From assembly GCF_029633865.1 (NCBI RefSeq), contig NC_079224.1:19297395-19361394 (forward strand): DNA of 64,000 nt, read 5' to 3'. A model generated the notes under the pieces. It worked only from the letters and a program-made list of their open reading frames with translations. It did not search any database and was not told where the DNA came from. The number at the start of each line of letters is the position of its first letter. Position 1 is the stretch's first letter. Positions 38,830-50,727 of this stretch are shown piece after piece. The position numbers were made by a program, and so were the translations under genes. This DNA is from Lampris incognitus (lineage: Eukaryota; Chordata; Actinopteri; Lampriformes; Lampridae).

Positions 38830-41800
38830 ATGGGAGGTGACCACGGCCATAATAAACCTACCTTGCCAGACTGGCGACAGTGGAAGACAGCGGGAACTCC
38901 ACTGGAGTTCACACAGAAGAGACTTGCAGCAAGAGGTCTCAAGGATCCGTGGGCACGGTCAGTATGTACTTGAATGAACATAATGGCTCTGACATCTCTA
39001 AAAATCTTCCACAATTACCAGCTTCTCTACATTGTTCACCTACCTGTGCGACCCGGGAGCAGCTTGTTTGCTGACTGTTTGTCTACTGTTAATGCGCAAC
39101 ATACACCCTTTTAATTTTTATCACATTGGCGCTTATGTGGTAGTGTTTTTAATCATGAGGGAACTCTACTTAGCTGATTTGCCTGTGGACACCATGATGG
39201 CAGCAGCGATGCTGTCAACATGATCACCTAAATTCTGCAGTAACTGGAACATTGGCGAAAATGCATCAGAGGAAGAGAGAGAGGAGGGGAGGCGTTCCAA
39301 TGCAGACTGAGTTTCCTCAGTCTGCATTGGACTAAGCGACTAGATACTGCATATGGAATAAGCAACAGACACTGGCTCCCTCCACTCCCAACTATTCTTG
39401 TGAATGTACAATCCATTTACAACAAGTACGATGAACTGGAGACTTATGCCAGATGTGAGCGTGATTTTAGAGAAACATGCCTGCTGGCTTCTACCGAGAT
39501 GTGGCTTGGAGACGCAGATCATAACAAGGATCTACACATAAGAGGCTTTGGGTACCATTTTCAAATGGATTGGTCACCTCTCATTACAAACACAAATTCA
39601 CTGGAGGCGGTGTATGCCTTTACATTAATGAGAGGTACTGTAACACTGTCGTGGTATGGGAGAAAATTTATACCCTCGACCTTGAACTGCTATCCATCTC
39701 AATTCGCCCCTTCTACCTGCTGAGGGAGTTTCCCCAGCTCTTCTTCACCCTTGTTTACATTCATCCGTGGGCAAATGTCTCTTCAGCCACTCAGCTGATT
39801 GCAAAGGTGAATAACAGACTGGACACTCTTTCACCCAATAAGCCAAAATTTATTTTAGGAGATTTTAGTCACTGCCAGGCACACAAGTCACCGAAAACAT
39901 ATGAACAATATGTCACCTGTTCAACTACTAAGAAGAACTCCCATTATTGGCCTGTGTGCAATGACTCAGTGCCTGGCGCTTTCAGATCCCTGCCTAGGCC
40001 TCCCTTTGGAGCATCCTACCACAGTAGTGTACTACTTCTGCCGATCTACAAACCCATCTCTAAACAACAAGATCAAATAGTAAAAATGGTGAAATGCTGG
40101 ACAGAAAACAGCATTGCCACCTTACAAGCTTGCTTTAATTGTACAGTTTGGGATGTCTTCTATAGCTTATGCTCTGATTTAAATGAACTGGCACAAACTG
40201 TTTCTTCCTACATATCTTTCTTTGTGGACTCCCACCATTTCCTGTAAAAACATTACAGTCTTCCCTAATAACAAACCATGGGTTACTAAAGTCAAGTCAA
40301 GTCACTAAAGAACATAAAAATTTCATAAACAAGAAGAAAAAAAATTTTTCTACAGGGAACAGCCGGGAAAAAAAAGGAAATTACCAAAGAAGTAAGGAAT
40401 GAAATAAGAAAAGCTAAAAGAATGTATGTATGCTGCTGTACTTATGTTCTATAGGATAGAACATAAGTACAGCGGCGTTGATCTGCGGACAACTTGGAGG
40501 GGAATTAAATCTATGTCCTCAGTCACTCAGAGAAACAGTGACAGGAAACCTCTTAAAATTGAGGTAATAAACGATACCAATCTCCCAAATATTTTTAGCA
40601 ACTTTTATTCCCACTTTGAAAAACACGACTTTTCTGAAAACATCTCACTCCTTAGAGCGTCTCTTTCTTCTGACCGTGATATTGTCATTAGTCAGGAATG
40701 TGTCAGAGGTCTTTTAAAACAGGTAACCATCAGGAAGGCCCCTGGTCCAGGTCACATTTGTGGACGCACATTGCAATGCTGTACTGACCAGCTTAGCGGT
40801 TTCCTCCAACATATCTTCCAGATGGCACTTGACTGTAACCAAATCCCTGCTATCTGGAAATCTTAAATCTGTCCCAAAGTACACCAGTCCTAGGCAACTT
40901 GATGATTTTAGACCAGTCACGCTAACATCATTAATAATGAAAATCTTTGAGAAAATTGTGGAAAAGGCTTGTTTTGTGAACTGTGAATGGAAAACTTGAT
41001 CCGCTGCAATTTGCTTACAAGGCAGGGAGAGGTGTGGAGGCTGCATAGCTTTTATTTTTTTAAAGTTTTTTTTCCCCCTTTTTTCCAATTTTCTCCCCAA
41101 TTTGTATCCGGCCAATTACCCAGCTCCTCTTGAGCCGTCACGTTCACTGCTCCACCTCCTCTCCGCCGATCCGGGGGTGCCCCGACCGACCAGAGGAGGC
41201 GCCAGTGCAGCGACCAGGACACATACCCACATCCGACTTCCCACCCGCAGACACGGCCAATTGTGTCTGTAGGGACGCCCGACCAAGCCGGAGGTAACAC
41301 GGGGATTCGACCCGGCGATCCTGCGTTGGTAGGCAACGGAATAGACCACTACGCTACCCGGGCGCCTGCATAGCTTTTTATACTTAATAACCGATATAAG
41401 CACTAAGAAAAGCCGCAAGCCCATGCCAGGCTTTTGTTTGCTGACTTTTCATCAGCATTCAATACGATATAGACACTTTTTTGTCTCCCTTTTTCTCCCC
41501 AATTCTATCCGGCCAATTACCCCACTCTTTTGAGCTGTCCCGGTCGCTGCTCCACCCCCTCTGCTGATCCAGGGAGGGCTGCAGACTACCATGTCTCCTC
41601 CGATACATGCGGTGTCACCAGCCGCTTCCTTCCACCTGACAGTGAGGAGTTTCACGAGGAGGATGTAACGCATGGGAAGATCATGCTATTCCCCCCAGTC
41701 CCCCCCCCCCAAATAGGCGCCCCGACCGACCAGAAGAGGCGCCAGTGCAGCAACCAGGACACATACCCACATCCAGCTTCCCACCGCAGACATGGCCAAT

Positions 41801-43361
41801 TGTGTCTGTAGGGAGCCTGGCCAAGCCATACGTAACACGGGGATTCAAACCAGCGATCCCTGTGTTGGTAGGCAACGGAACAGACTGCTACGGTACCCGA
41901 GCTCCTGAAGGCACATCTTTTAATAGATAGGTTGCTATGTGATTTTAATTTGCCTCACCAAACTTGTATTATGGATCTTGGACTTGTTGACTGACAGAGA
42001 GCAGAGGGTGTCTGTAAATGGCTGTCTCTCCGAATCTGTAGCTATGTCCACAGGCTCACCACAAGGATGCGTCCTTTCGCCCTTATACTTAATAATGTAC
42101 ACTGATGGATGCAGGAGCACTCAGGAGGGCAGCTACTTGGTCAAATGTTCTGACAACACTGCTTTGCTGACCCTTCTCTGGGGTTCAGAATCAGTCCATG
42201 GGAATGCGCTCACTGATTTTATTTCTTGGTGTGATAACAACTTCGTGGACTTAAATGTTTCTAAAACCAAGGATCTGATAATTGATTTTAGATGTAACAG
42301 AGATGCAGCCAAAGCGTGCGTCATACATAATGAAATTGTGGAAATGGTTACATCATACAAATAGTATATTTGGGTACTACTATGGATGAGCACCTTAAAC
42401 TTGATGTGAACACTGAGGCTATTGTGAAGCAGGGACAACAGAATTAACCTTCTCCACAAACCAAATTCCTTTTCTGTCAGTCTCATCATCCTGTTGCCTT
42501 TATCAATCTTTTATTGAGTCTTATGAGTTTTTCTTTTATTTGCTGGTTTCACAGCCTCACGGTGAAAGACAGAAACACCCTGAACAGCATTGGTAAATTT
42601 TGTTCCAAGATCACCGGAGTGAAACAAAGAGATCTGAATTATTTTTGCAAACAACAAATCTTACAGAAAGCAGCAAGTATTTTGGCTTCTTCTGGACATG
42701 TTCTTCCAAGGGAATTTTCTCTGTTGCCATCAGGGCGGCGTTATGTTTTACCTGCTTGTAAAGCTAACTGTTATTCTAAATCATTCACTCCCTCTGCAGT
42801 TCCACTACTGAATCATCCGTAGTTTTTTTTTTAATATTATTATTATTATCGGATCGTTTTTATTGTGTTTACCAAGTTTATCTAGCCTATAAACCCATTT
42901 AGCTCCCTGGAGTGTTACTATTTATTGTTTGTGTTTGTTTGAATGTTACTGTGTTTTGTGTACAACAAGCTGCTCCAAACAAAATTGTCCCTAGCAGGAT
43001 TAATAAAATTGTTTGTATGGTATTGTACATTATCCCAGAAAGTTGAATCAGTTCATCTGGACATAATGTGTAGTAAGGGAAACGTTTCATCACTCATCTC
43101 CCACTGTACTTTTTGTCCAGATGAACTGATTCAACTTTCTGGGCTTTCCTTAACTGGATTATTGAGCATGCATAAAGACATTCTCTACATTGCTTCTTGT
43201 CCCCCTGCAGTAACGAGGCATGGAGGTACTCGGGTGGCTTTGCTCGCGCTGTGACCTTCTCAGATGTTTTGCTGAGGGGATTCAAGTGGGGCTTCGCTGC
43301 TTTTACTGTTGCTCTGGCTGTTGAGTATGCCCTGTTTCCCCCAAAGAAGAGTGACCACTGA
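38830..43361 (+). CDS. ndufb3: NADH dehydrogenase (ubiquinone) 1 beta subcomplex subunit 3
   Basis: Accessory subunit (B12) of mitochondrial complex I, membrane arm. Two coding exons, 38830-38957 and 43211-43361, joined across a phase-2 intron; 92 aa (human 98). It opens [19 protein letters not shown], with the His-rich start and the LPDWRQWK motif conserved. After GLKDPWAR the second exon supplies NEAWRY, the [12 protein letters not shown] segment and one membrane span ([14 protein letters not shown]). Poly(A) signal at 43432-43437. The 4.25-kb intron is filled by repeats. Confidence 0.96.
41054..41365 (-). mobile_element. tRNA-derived SINE, second family
   Basis: Target-site duplication CTGCATAGCTTTT at 41041-41053 and 41366-41378. 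On the minus strand the head reads gggtagcgtagtggtctattcc (A box) and gggtcgaatccc (B box). The tail is A-rich (T-run at the left). Confidence 0.9.
41475..41911 (-). mobile_element. tRNA-derived SINE, second family, older copy
   Basis: Same family and orientation as 41054-41365 and 56514-56923, more diverged (head gagctcgggtaccgtagcag on the minus strand). No clear target duplication. Confidence 0.85.
43036..43145. repeat. Hairpin with perfect 28-bp arms
   Basis: ccagaaagttgaatcagttc... at the left and its exact reverse complement at the right enclose about 55 bp that includes cgtttcatcactcatct. Penelope-type end sequence, in the ndufb3 intron close to its last acceptor. Confidence 0.8.
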
Positions 43362-43652
43362 CGTTAGATGATGCCTCTCGCATCAAGAACATACCGTAAC
43401 TGAAAAGAATGAAATTATGTATTTTCTGTATAATAAATGTTTTCTTTGATCACCCAGTGGATATGACTTGGACTCATTTTTCCGACATTGCTGTTGTAGA
43501 TTTGCTGAGTATGCCCTGGGTTTGCAGAAGTCAAGATTGTTCACCTTATTTTTCACTTTATTATTCACCTTATTTTCTTTCCCTTTAACAGGGGTATGGC
43601 TGATTTTTACGCATGCATTCATCTTTAAGCATTTCCTCTGACTGCTTTTAGG

Positions 43653-44958
43653 TTATTCCTGTTTTCTCTTCCTGCTTAATCTGGAAAGGCACATTCTCAT
43701 TGATTTCACTGTCAAAATGACTACAACCGCCATCAGCATAACTAATAGAAGTATAACATCCAGGCTGTGGTACTGGAGCCAGTTGAGATCATGGGCGGCA
43801 GGTCTAAGATGATGCGCCCCTTTGTGCCTCATCACAAATTCGGTCCAGTACACTGAAAGGTCAAGAGGGTCAATGGGACGATCTTTATGAAGAGCTGAAA
43901 GCTTCACCGCACTGTCTTTATACCTAGAGTTTGAGATGCACACAAACAGAGGGGAGGAAGGGGATCGAAACATTTTAGCAGTTAGTCTTGGAGCTGTTGA
44001 CATGAAGGACAAAACCTCAAACTTAGTTTCATTTTCAACAATTGTCACGACTACAAGATTTCGTAAGCTCTGCCTGGTTTACTTTAATAGGTCAGCAGTA
44101 AGAGATCCACTGAATTCAAAATCAAAGCCTCAGACTATAGAGCCTGTTTTGTGATGGACTTGGAAGTAGGACTGCCAATGAACTCTGACTTCTCACCTGG
44201 TGTCATTGATGACTTCATTAAGTCCCAGAAGAACAGTGTCAACACTGATGGTAGGAATATCCAAGACCACACCCATTCCCCTGCTTGCCATCGCATAAGC
44301 ATTGCCAAACTGGTCCCCATTTATTGGCAACATCACCATGGGAACACCATGACACAACCCTTCATAGATACCGTGTGATCCAGCATGAGTGATGAAAGCC
44401 CGAATTCCACGATGTGCTAACAGAAACAAAAAGTGTTTTATAGTTGCTGCATATGAACAGGTTGTTGTTGAACTATGATAGATGAGTATATATGGGTATG
44501 GGTACTTGAAGTTAATTGGGAATACTGTTGTTTTGAATATAAACTGTGTTAATCCATTACTTGAATCAGTTCAGTGACAGTGAATTTACTGTACTGAATT
44601 TACTTTACCCAGTAGGTCATTCTGTGGTACCCATTTCATCAGTTTCACATTTTCTGGAATGTTTTCAGGAACTGGCCCAGTGTATCGCCATACTACCTAA
44701 ACCATCAAGAGTTGTTAGTTGCAGTGCTCACTGCTGTATGTTATGCAGTATTTTCCTGTACCTTTGAGTGAATGTCTTTAAACAGGTATTCTTGCCTTCT
44801 GTGGAATCTGTCTGAAGGCTTCTAAGAAGATAGCATTTTTGTCCTCTGGTAGAGCTTTTATCATGGAGCCCAAGGTAAACACCACAAACCCATACTCGCC
44901 TGACAGCCATGACTCAAGATCCTACACACACAAACGTATACATCCAGTGGGAACAAAG

Positions 44959-45053
<95 letters not shown>

Positions 45054-48003
45054 AGGCCCCACCTCAGGCAGCGGGTTCCTCATATTGCAGTTGATCCCCC
45101 CAACCAGCACCACATTCGGCATGAGAGGACGTGGGAACTCTAGTATGAAGTCAGTCCTGTATAAACAAAAACAACAATATCAATCAGTGCATGCGTGGGA
45201 GATAGTGTGAATGTGCTTGTAGGATCAAAATATGACAGCCTCTTTGCATGTTACCTTAGCAACCATATTGCAGAGTCTGAGAGCACGTCAGCTATGCTTA
45301 CATCCTCTCCCAAAAATTGATAGGCTATCTGGTCAAAGCGCCAGTACAGTAGTCGGCATAGCAATGGGTCCATTAGACTTATCTGTAGAACAGTGCCATT
45401 GCAGGCGAAGAAAAAACTGTACGTAAGCAGTTGATAACAATTTAGAACTTAAAAAAGAGTACTTAGCATAAATAGCAAGGAGTTATAGTGTAGTTCAGTT
45501 GAATATTAACAACGTTGAAGCTAAAGTTGTCTTTTGTACATATACTCAGTACAGATTATTTTGTAAACTATCCTGATGGTGCTTTTACAAAACCAGACTA
45601 GGTCAAAACCTAGTATGGTGCTGGACCGTGTATGGTCAGTGTTTGAAATTGTGGCAAATTTGTTACAGGGATGGTTAGTGGTAGTGTCTATAATGTGAAT
45701 TCCTGGATATTAAATGTTAATCTATAATTTTCTGGAGTGTTCCCAGTAACATTTCCTCACCTTCTTAAAATAATGGCCTAAGTCATATTTTCAAGTTAAA
45801 AAAAACAAACAATAAACTGACAAATTTTGCTTCAGTTTCAGTTTATTCTATGTCTAGTTGGTACCGCCCCACCTCTCACACCAGCTCAGGCTCCTTCCCT
45901 GCCAGAATAAACTGACAAATTTTGTTTCAGTTTCAGTTTATTCTGTTTTTTTAAAAACTTGAAAATATGACTTAGGCCATTATTTTAAGAAGGTGACGAT
46001 TTGCTGTTCAAGTGTAGCATATCACACGACATCGTTTAGCTACGTTTGAGTAAAAAAAAAAAGGTCATAAATGCAGTTACAAAAACAATACTTTCCATCT
46101 TGTGATGTTTTGATTTGAAAGAGAACTAAATTTAATTGTAAGCGTACCTATTCTGATTACTTGTTAACGCCCCCTCCACTTTCAACTGTTTCTATCTGCG
46201 CATGTCTCTCGTTTTTCTAAGACTCACTCTGTATTAACAGGTGAATTCACAAAGAATGGATTGTGGCCGCTAATAGCACCATGAATTGCCTTGATGCATG
46301 CTAAATAATCCAGGTAAGAAAATCAAAGAAGGTTGAATCCGTTCATCTGGATACAATCTTATCCAGATCAAGGCTGGATTGCGGACCGGGCATGTCGGGC
46401 GAGTGCCCCGGGTCCCCGGACCACGAGGGGCCCCAAAAGGTCAGAGGCGATGCTGTGAGCTGCTATCTCATCTCTGTTTGTTTTGTGATTTAAAATTGTG
46501 TTGTACTTTGTAGTCGCCATCCGAAACCCATGCAGATTGGCATAGCGTCGACTACCATGTTGGGCATTTGCATTAGTTTTAGATTTAACAATGTTATTGT
46601 TTGTGTAGCCTATCTGACGGGGCGGGGGGGGGGCAATGGACGTGCGTGCCCCCGGGCCCCATGGTGGGTTAATCCGGCCATGATCCAGATGAACTGATTC
46701 AACCTTCTTTCACCATGAATTGCTAATCACTTCAAGGTCCGATTCACAAAATATATTGTGCTAATGACATGACAGCGCAAACACGGCCATAAAGTTTTGG
46801 AGCCGAGTGCAGTTATCCATGTGGCATAGTATTGGTGGCTTTGCACCAAGCACTCAGTAGGCAGGCTCAATGTCATCATTGATGTCATCAAGTATAGCCA
46901 GAATTGTTAGACCCCGGCAACCTGTATCTGCGAATGATTTCGGTCTCAGTTAAACCAAAAAGTGATTCCGCTCGCGAGCACGCCTGGCATGCCTTCTTCG
47001 CCTGGCTACATTCACTGCTGCCATGATCACTGGAAATCCTGGGCGTCAGTTACGACCAACTCTCTGAAGACGCTAAAAATGTTCACTACGCTGGTGTTTT
47101 GCAATGAGGCTCACGTGCATGGAAAGGGGTCAATTTTGCGCCAAATGTATGCATTGTGGAGTTAGAAAACAACGAGACAGGAGACGTGAGAGTAGACGTA
47201 GTCCAGGTAGTTTACTAGCTCCAACTTTACATGTCATATATTCGACAACGACACTGAACTCTCTGGACCGGAAGCGGAAGTGCATTCTCTCTTAGGTGAA
47301 TGTCTCTAGTTATATAGATGTGGGTCACCACAGCATATTACCCAATTTTAAATACGTGCAAATAGCACTGGAGTACCGAGACGCTATTTTCTTGGCAACA
47401 CAGTTAGCGGTACATTTCACCCTTTGCGGGTGCTTTGAGAATCAGACGGTTTCGTTTTGTCTTATTTGTGTAGGTTTAGCTGCAGCAAACGCAACGCTAA
47501 CCTTTGAATTCACCAGTGAGCGTTTTGTCAGGGCGATTGTTTTTGGGGCGCTTTAGCTTTGCGCCCTCCCCCATGCCGCTCAACGCTTAGCCGACCAATC
47601 GTGTAACTTTCAGTGACATCGTTGGTCACCTGATCCAGCGGCCCAATCGTGTCAGTCAGCTAATCAGACGTCCGCGTTTGTTTGGCCCGGTCCAGCCAAC
47701 GAGCGGGCAGGCAGGGAGGGATTTTACTGTTCAGCTGAGCGTTAGATGGGGTAATAAGCGACCTAAATGATGCATAATAGGTGCGTGTATGTCCATCCAA
47801 TAGATGTAAAGTGTACCAAAGTGTTGATAACTCTCTGCATGAAGTTCATTTTATCTGTGAATCCGCTGAAGAAGCGAGGGACGTATGAGGGAGGGGAGGG
47901 GCAGGCTGCAGACGTCACATGCATGGAACATGGGATTCCTCTCAGCAAATTGACAGTGGGGAGACCTGAAATGGTTTAAGAGAGAAGTTTGCGAAAAAGT
48001 ATT

Positions 48004-48092
<89 letters not shown>

Positions 48093-49272
48093 TTTCCAAT
48101 TATTGTTGAGCTTTTTCAATGTTTAAACCCATGCTTTGGCAATATGTAGTGTTATGTCATGCCAGTAAAGCCATTTGAATGGAACTGAACTGAATTGAGA
48201 GACAGAGACAGAGACAGAGATAAACCCACTATGTTTTGAACCAGCAAAGAGAAAACTCACCTAGCTTTCGAGCTATGAGTGAGCCTGTAGGTATGAATGG
48301 ATCTGTCAAGACGGCATCAAAAGACTGCAGGAAGAGAAAGGATGCAAGGGAAAATGTGATAAGTAATACATGGGGGGGGGGGTCGTGCACAGCTGTCCCA
48401 GCACAGATTGTCATCCGTCCTTCTCACAAGCAGATAGTGTCATCAACACCACACCTTCCACACACAAATACTGTCTGTCACCCACCCGGCCATTCCACAC
48501 ACACGTGGGCTTTAATAATAGATCACTTAAATTATGAACGCTCATATTTTAGTTACAGTCTACAGGCGGGCCTGTAGAATGCCAAACGACTCTGACCATA
48601 TTTTCTATTGTTCTGTTACATATCTGTAGCTGACGAATGTAAGTGTTAAAATAGACTCATAAAATATCACCAAACAAATTAACATAGTACAACTTGGTCA
48701 TAATATTTACATGCATAAATGATACCCCGAAAACATTCACTCACCTGCTGCGCTAGATTAGCGATGAGGCTAGCATTGAACAGAAGGCTTTCGGCAGTGG
48801 TATGGATAAAGCCAACGATTTTCTCGACTTGATAAATGCGACTGCTTATCTTCTCCTTGAAAGATTGGGAGGACTTTCGTATTACCTCCGTGTCTAAGCC
48901 CAAAACAGAATCGATCTCTTCCTCCCCATAAGGGACGGGATATGTGAGAGTACTGTAGTGTTTACCAGGACCCATACGTATGCTGACCTCAGGGATCAGG
49001 ACGGTGACCTGGTGTCCACGACGACCCATTGCTTGGGCAATAGCCTTTATACCAATCCAGTGACTCCCATCCATGGGCACCACCAAGAGGTGACCAGAGA
49101 AACCAGTCGAATTCCTTACATTATCAGAAATGCTGCCAACAACGCCAGCCTTTGTTTCTGCCGTCCTCAGCTCCCATTCAGGTCTAGCAGACAAGTTAGG
49201 CTCATTTGTGGCCCCATTCAGCTCCAAGGCAATGCTGAAGAGCAGACATACAAATACCATTGCTTTCCGCAT
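43653..49272 (-). CDS. UDP-glucuronosyltransferase, nine exons (UGT2-like)
   Basis: ER-membrane enzyme conjugating glucuronic acid to lipophilic substrates. Exons in transcript order: 49272-48745, 48324-48261, 47965-47817, 45382-45255, 45156-45063, 44921-44796, 44696-44609, 44416-44197, 43923-43653; 555 aa. Signal peptide [20 protein letters not shown]; catalytic His in MDGSHW (H71). The UDP-sugar signature runs [19 protein letters not shown] to DQFGNA. A C-terminal membrane span ([17 protein letters not shown]) and basic tail RKRKQE follow. The 88-bp and 220-bp exons match the UGT1/UGT2 pattern, whereas the substrate half, one exon in UGT1, is split here. Intron 6 uses a GC donor (AAG|GCAAGA). 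The family is most like UGT1/2 by [14 protein letters not shown]2 is a guess. Confidence 0.93.
44967..45053. repeat. (CT)n microsatellite
   Basis: In the UGT intron, a few bases from the donor of the 45063-45156 exon. Confidence 0.97.
45758..45995. repeat. Long palindrome with perfect 40-bp arms
   Basis: Arms 45758-45797 and 45956-45995 are exact reverse complements by eye. The loop holds two copies of a 37-bp unit (45811-45847, 45906-45942) with one difference, each itself starting aataaactga and ending tcagtttatt. In UGT intron 3. Confidence 0.85.
46369..46682. mobile_element. hAT-type MITE inserted in a Penelope-type hairpin
   Basis: 8-bp duplication atccagat at 46361-46368 and 46683-46690. 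Ends CAAGGCTGGATT...AATCCGGCCATG, GC-rich body. Without it, the flanks form a hairpin (gaaggttgaatccgttcatc / gaactgattcaaccttc). Confidence 0.85.
47155..47332 (-). mobile_element. Solo LTR, Ty3/Gypsy, same family as the 60,670 element
   Basis: Reverse complement of the LTR at 60670-60853, starting TGTGGTGACCC and ending CTCCACA in element sense. Flanked by gcat on both sides (47151-47154, 47333-47336), a 4-bp duplication. A fossil left by LTR-LTR recombination, in UGT intron 3. Confidence 0.88.
48005..48090. repeat. (CA)n microsatellite
   Basis: About 43 CA units in UGT intron 2. Confidence 0.98.
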
Positions 49273-49640
49273 TTCTACCCCTACCTCTTTTTTCCTCTGT
49301 CCCCCTCTCCCCCCTTTTTTATACTGTCGTATACGGTTGTATATTGTACCGATTGTAAAGCCCTTCGGGACTACCTTGTGAATTTAGCCTATACAAGTAA
49401 ACTTGACTTGACTTTTACTTCTTGTATATTGATTCTGTAGTCTATCTGATTTCCTTCGCCTCTGCTCTTGGTTGTTGAGTTTCTCTGTGAATTAGCAGAT
49501 TCCTTTGAGTGGATGTGAGTTCAAAGTCATACGTTTGTAATAACTGTGACGTTGGCAGCTCTCCCACTTTTTTTTCTGGGAGGGACAAACTATCCAGAGT
49601 GTGTGTGTGTGTGCGTGTGTGTGTGTCTGTGTGTGTGTGT

Positions 49641-49704
<64 letters not shown>

Positions 49705-50104
49705 GACAGAGAGATATTTACAGCTGATCACCACTGCACCGAAAAAGTATACAGATAAAAAAAAATGTTGTTTGGAGATAAACATTCTCTCTAGCAGTGT
49801 TTACCGAATAAGGTATGGTTTGAAGATGATGATGTAATTTGTGCTTTGAAAAATTATTATAAATGATTAAATTATTATAAATGTCATCCCGACATTAAAC
49901 CAAACATTTTCTCTCTCTATTTTTTACAGTCTTTTATAAACTCTACACTGTAGATCCTCTTCTGTAAGCTGGTGCTTGAAGAAAGGCCAAGGGTCACAGT
50001 TCAAATATAGTTAGAAGTCCATAAGCAGTCCATAAGCAGTCAGTGAACATAATTTTGATCACCAGTCCATCAGTTTCACTGATCAGTATGAGCAGTCTGC
50101 AAAT
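49273..50104. other. Region upstream of the UGT gene
   Basis: Contains a fish repeat tail (tatacaagtaaacttgacttgac near 49390) and a GT/GA/GACA microsatellite at 49599-49713. I see no gene; the UGT promoter should lie in the first few hundred bases. Confidence 0.5.
49599..49713. repeat. (GT)n(GA)n(GACA)n compound microsatellite
   Basis: Three simple-repeat blocks in a row. Confidence 0.95.
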
Positions 50105-50313
50105 TGTCCATTACCACAGGCTGTGAAAAAAGTCTACAAGTTGTCCAGGGCAATAGTCGAACATGTCACCCCTGTAGGCTCACGCTTGCTGGTGTCCATA
50201 ACATACAGGGTGGTTGAAGGTAGTATGGCTGTAAGGGTGGAAGCCATGGAACCAGTCCTGGTGCAGGGTAGACAGGTAACAGCTGCTGTGGTGGCTGAAA
50301 GGATACCCAGCTG

Positions 50314-50727
50314 TGTTATGGCTCGCCCACCCCGCGCCGTGGCCCGCCCACCCCACGCCGGCAGCCAATCGGATCGTCAGGGCCGGGCTTAGTCATCAGG
50401 GCTGGGCTTAAGTTTGGTGGCCTCCCACGTGCCCGTTGTCAGTTCGTGTTGTAACCTCCCCGCAGTAGCGGCGACTCTCCTCTCACGGTCCTTTTCTCTA
50501 CGAACTCATCCCAGCCCTTGGTTCATGTTTTTCCCTTGCAAGGTTTCCGCGTGGAAGTATCCTGCCTTGTTCACGTTTGGATTACCCGCGAGTTTTTTTC
50601 CCCCTTGGACTTTCCGTTTTTCCTTGTCGCTCATTGCCTTCCTATGTTTGAATAAAGTACGCCAGTTTTCGGCTAACCCCATCTCTGTCTGGTGTCGTGC
50701 GCTTGGGGTCTTCCACAAACCCTAACA
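50314..50727 (+). repeat. 5' LTR of the chromodomain Gypsy element
   Basis: 414 bp, TG...CA ends, AATAAA near its 3' side. Confidence 0.92.

Larger units (their letters stand above)
39270..42830 (+). mobile_element. Decayed APE-type LINE in the ndufb3 intron
   Basis: Plus-strand fragments in order: endonuclease ([62 protein letters not shown]), linker, RT start ([11 protein letters not shown]), RT core ([20 protein letters not shown], then KCSDNTALL at the FADDT position), and C-terminal part ([17 protein letters not shown]). Many stops and shifts, two SINE insertions, and a catalytic box altered to S-D-N show it is old and dead. Clade not assigned. Confidence 0.82.
46240..47520. repeat. Possible PIF/Harbinger-type non-autonomous element hosting other repeats
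   Basis: ggtgaattcacaaag near 46240 and the reverse complement of ctttgaattcacc near 47505 could be its inverted ends. It would contain the hairpin, MITE and solo LTR. Ends only partly match, so this is tentative. Confidence 0.3.

Noticed and set aside
47296-47556. 86-aa open frame next to the solo LTR
   Set aside because: It begins inside the solo LTR and continues in repeat DNA; not a gene.
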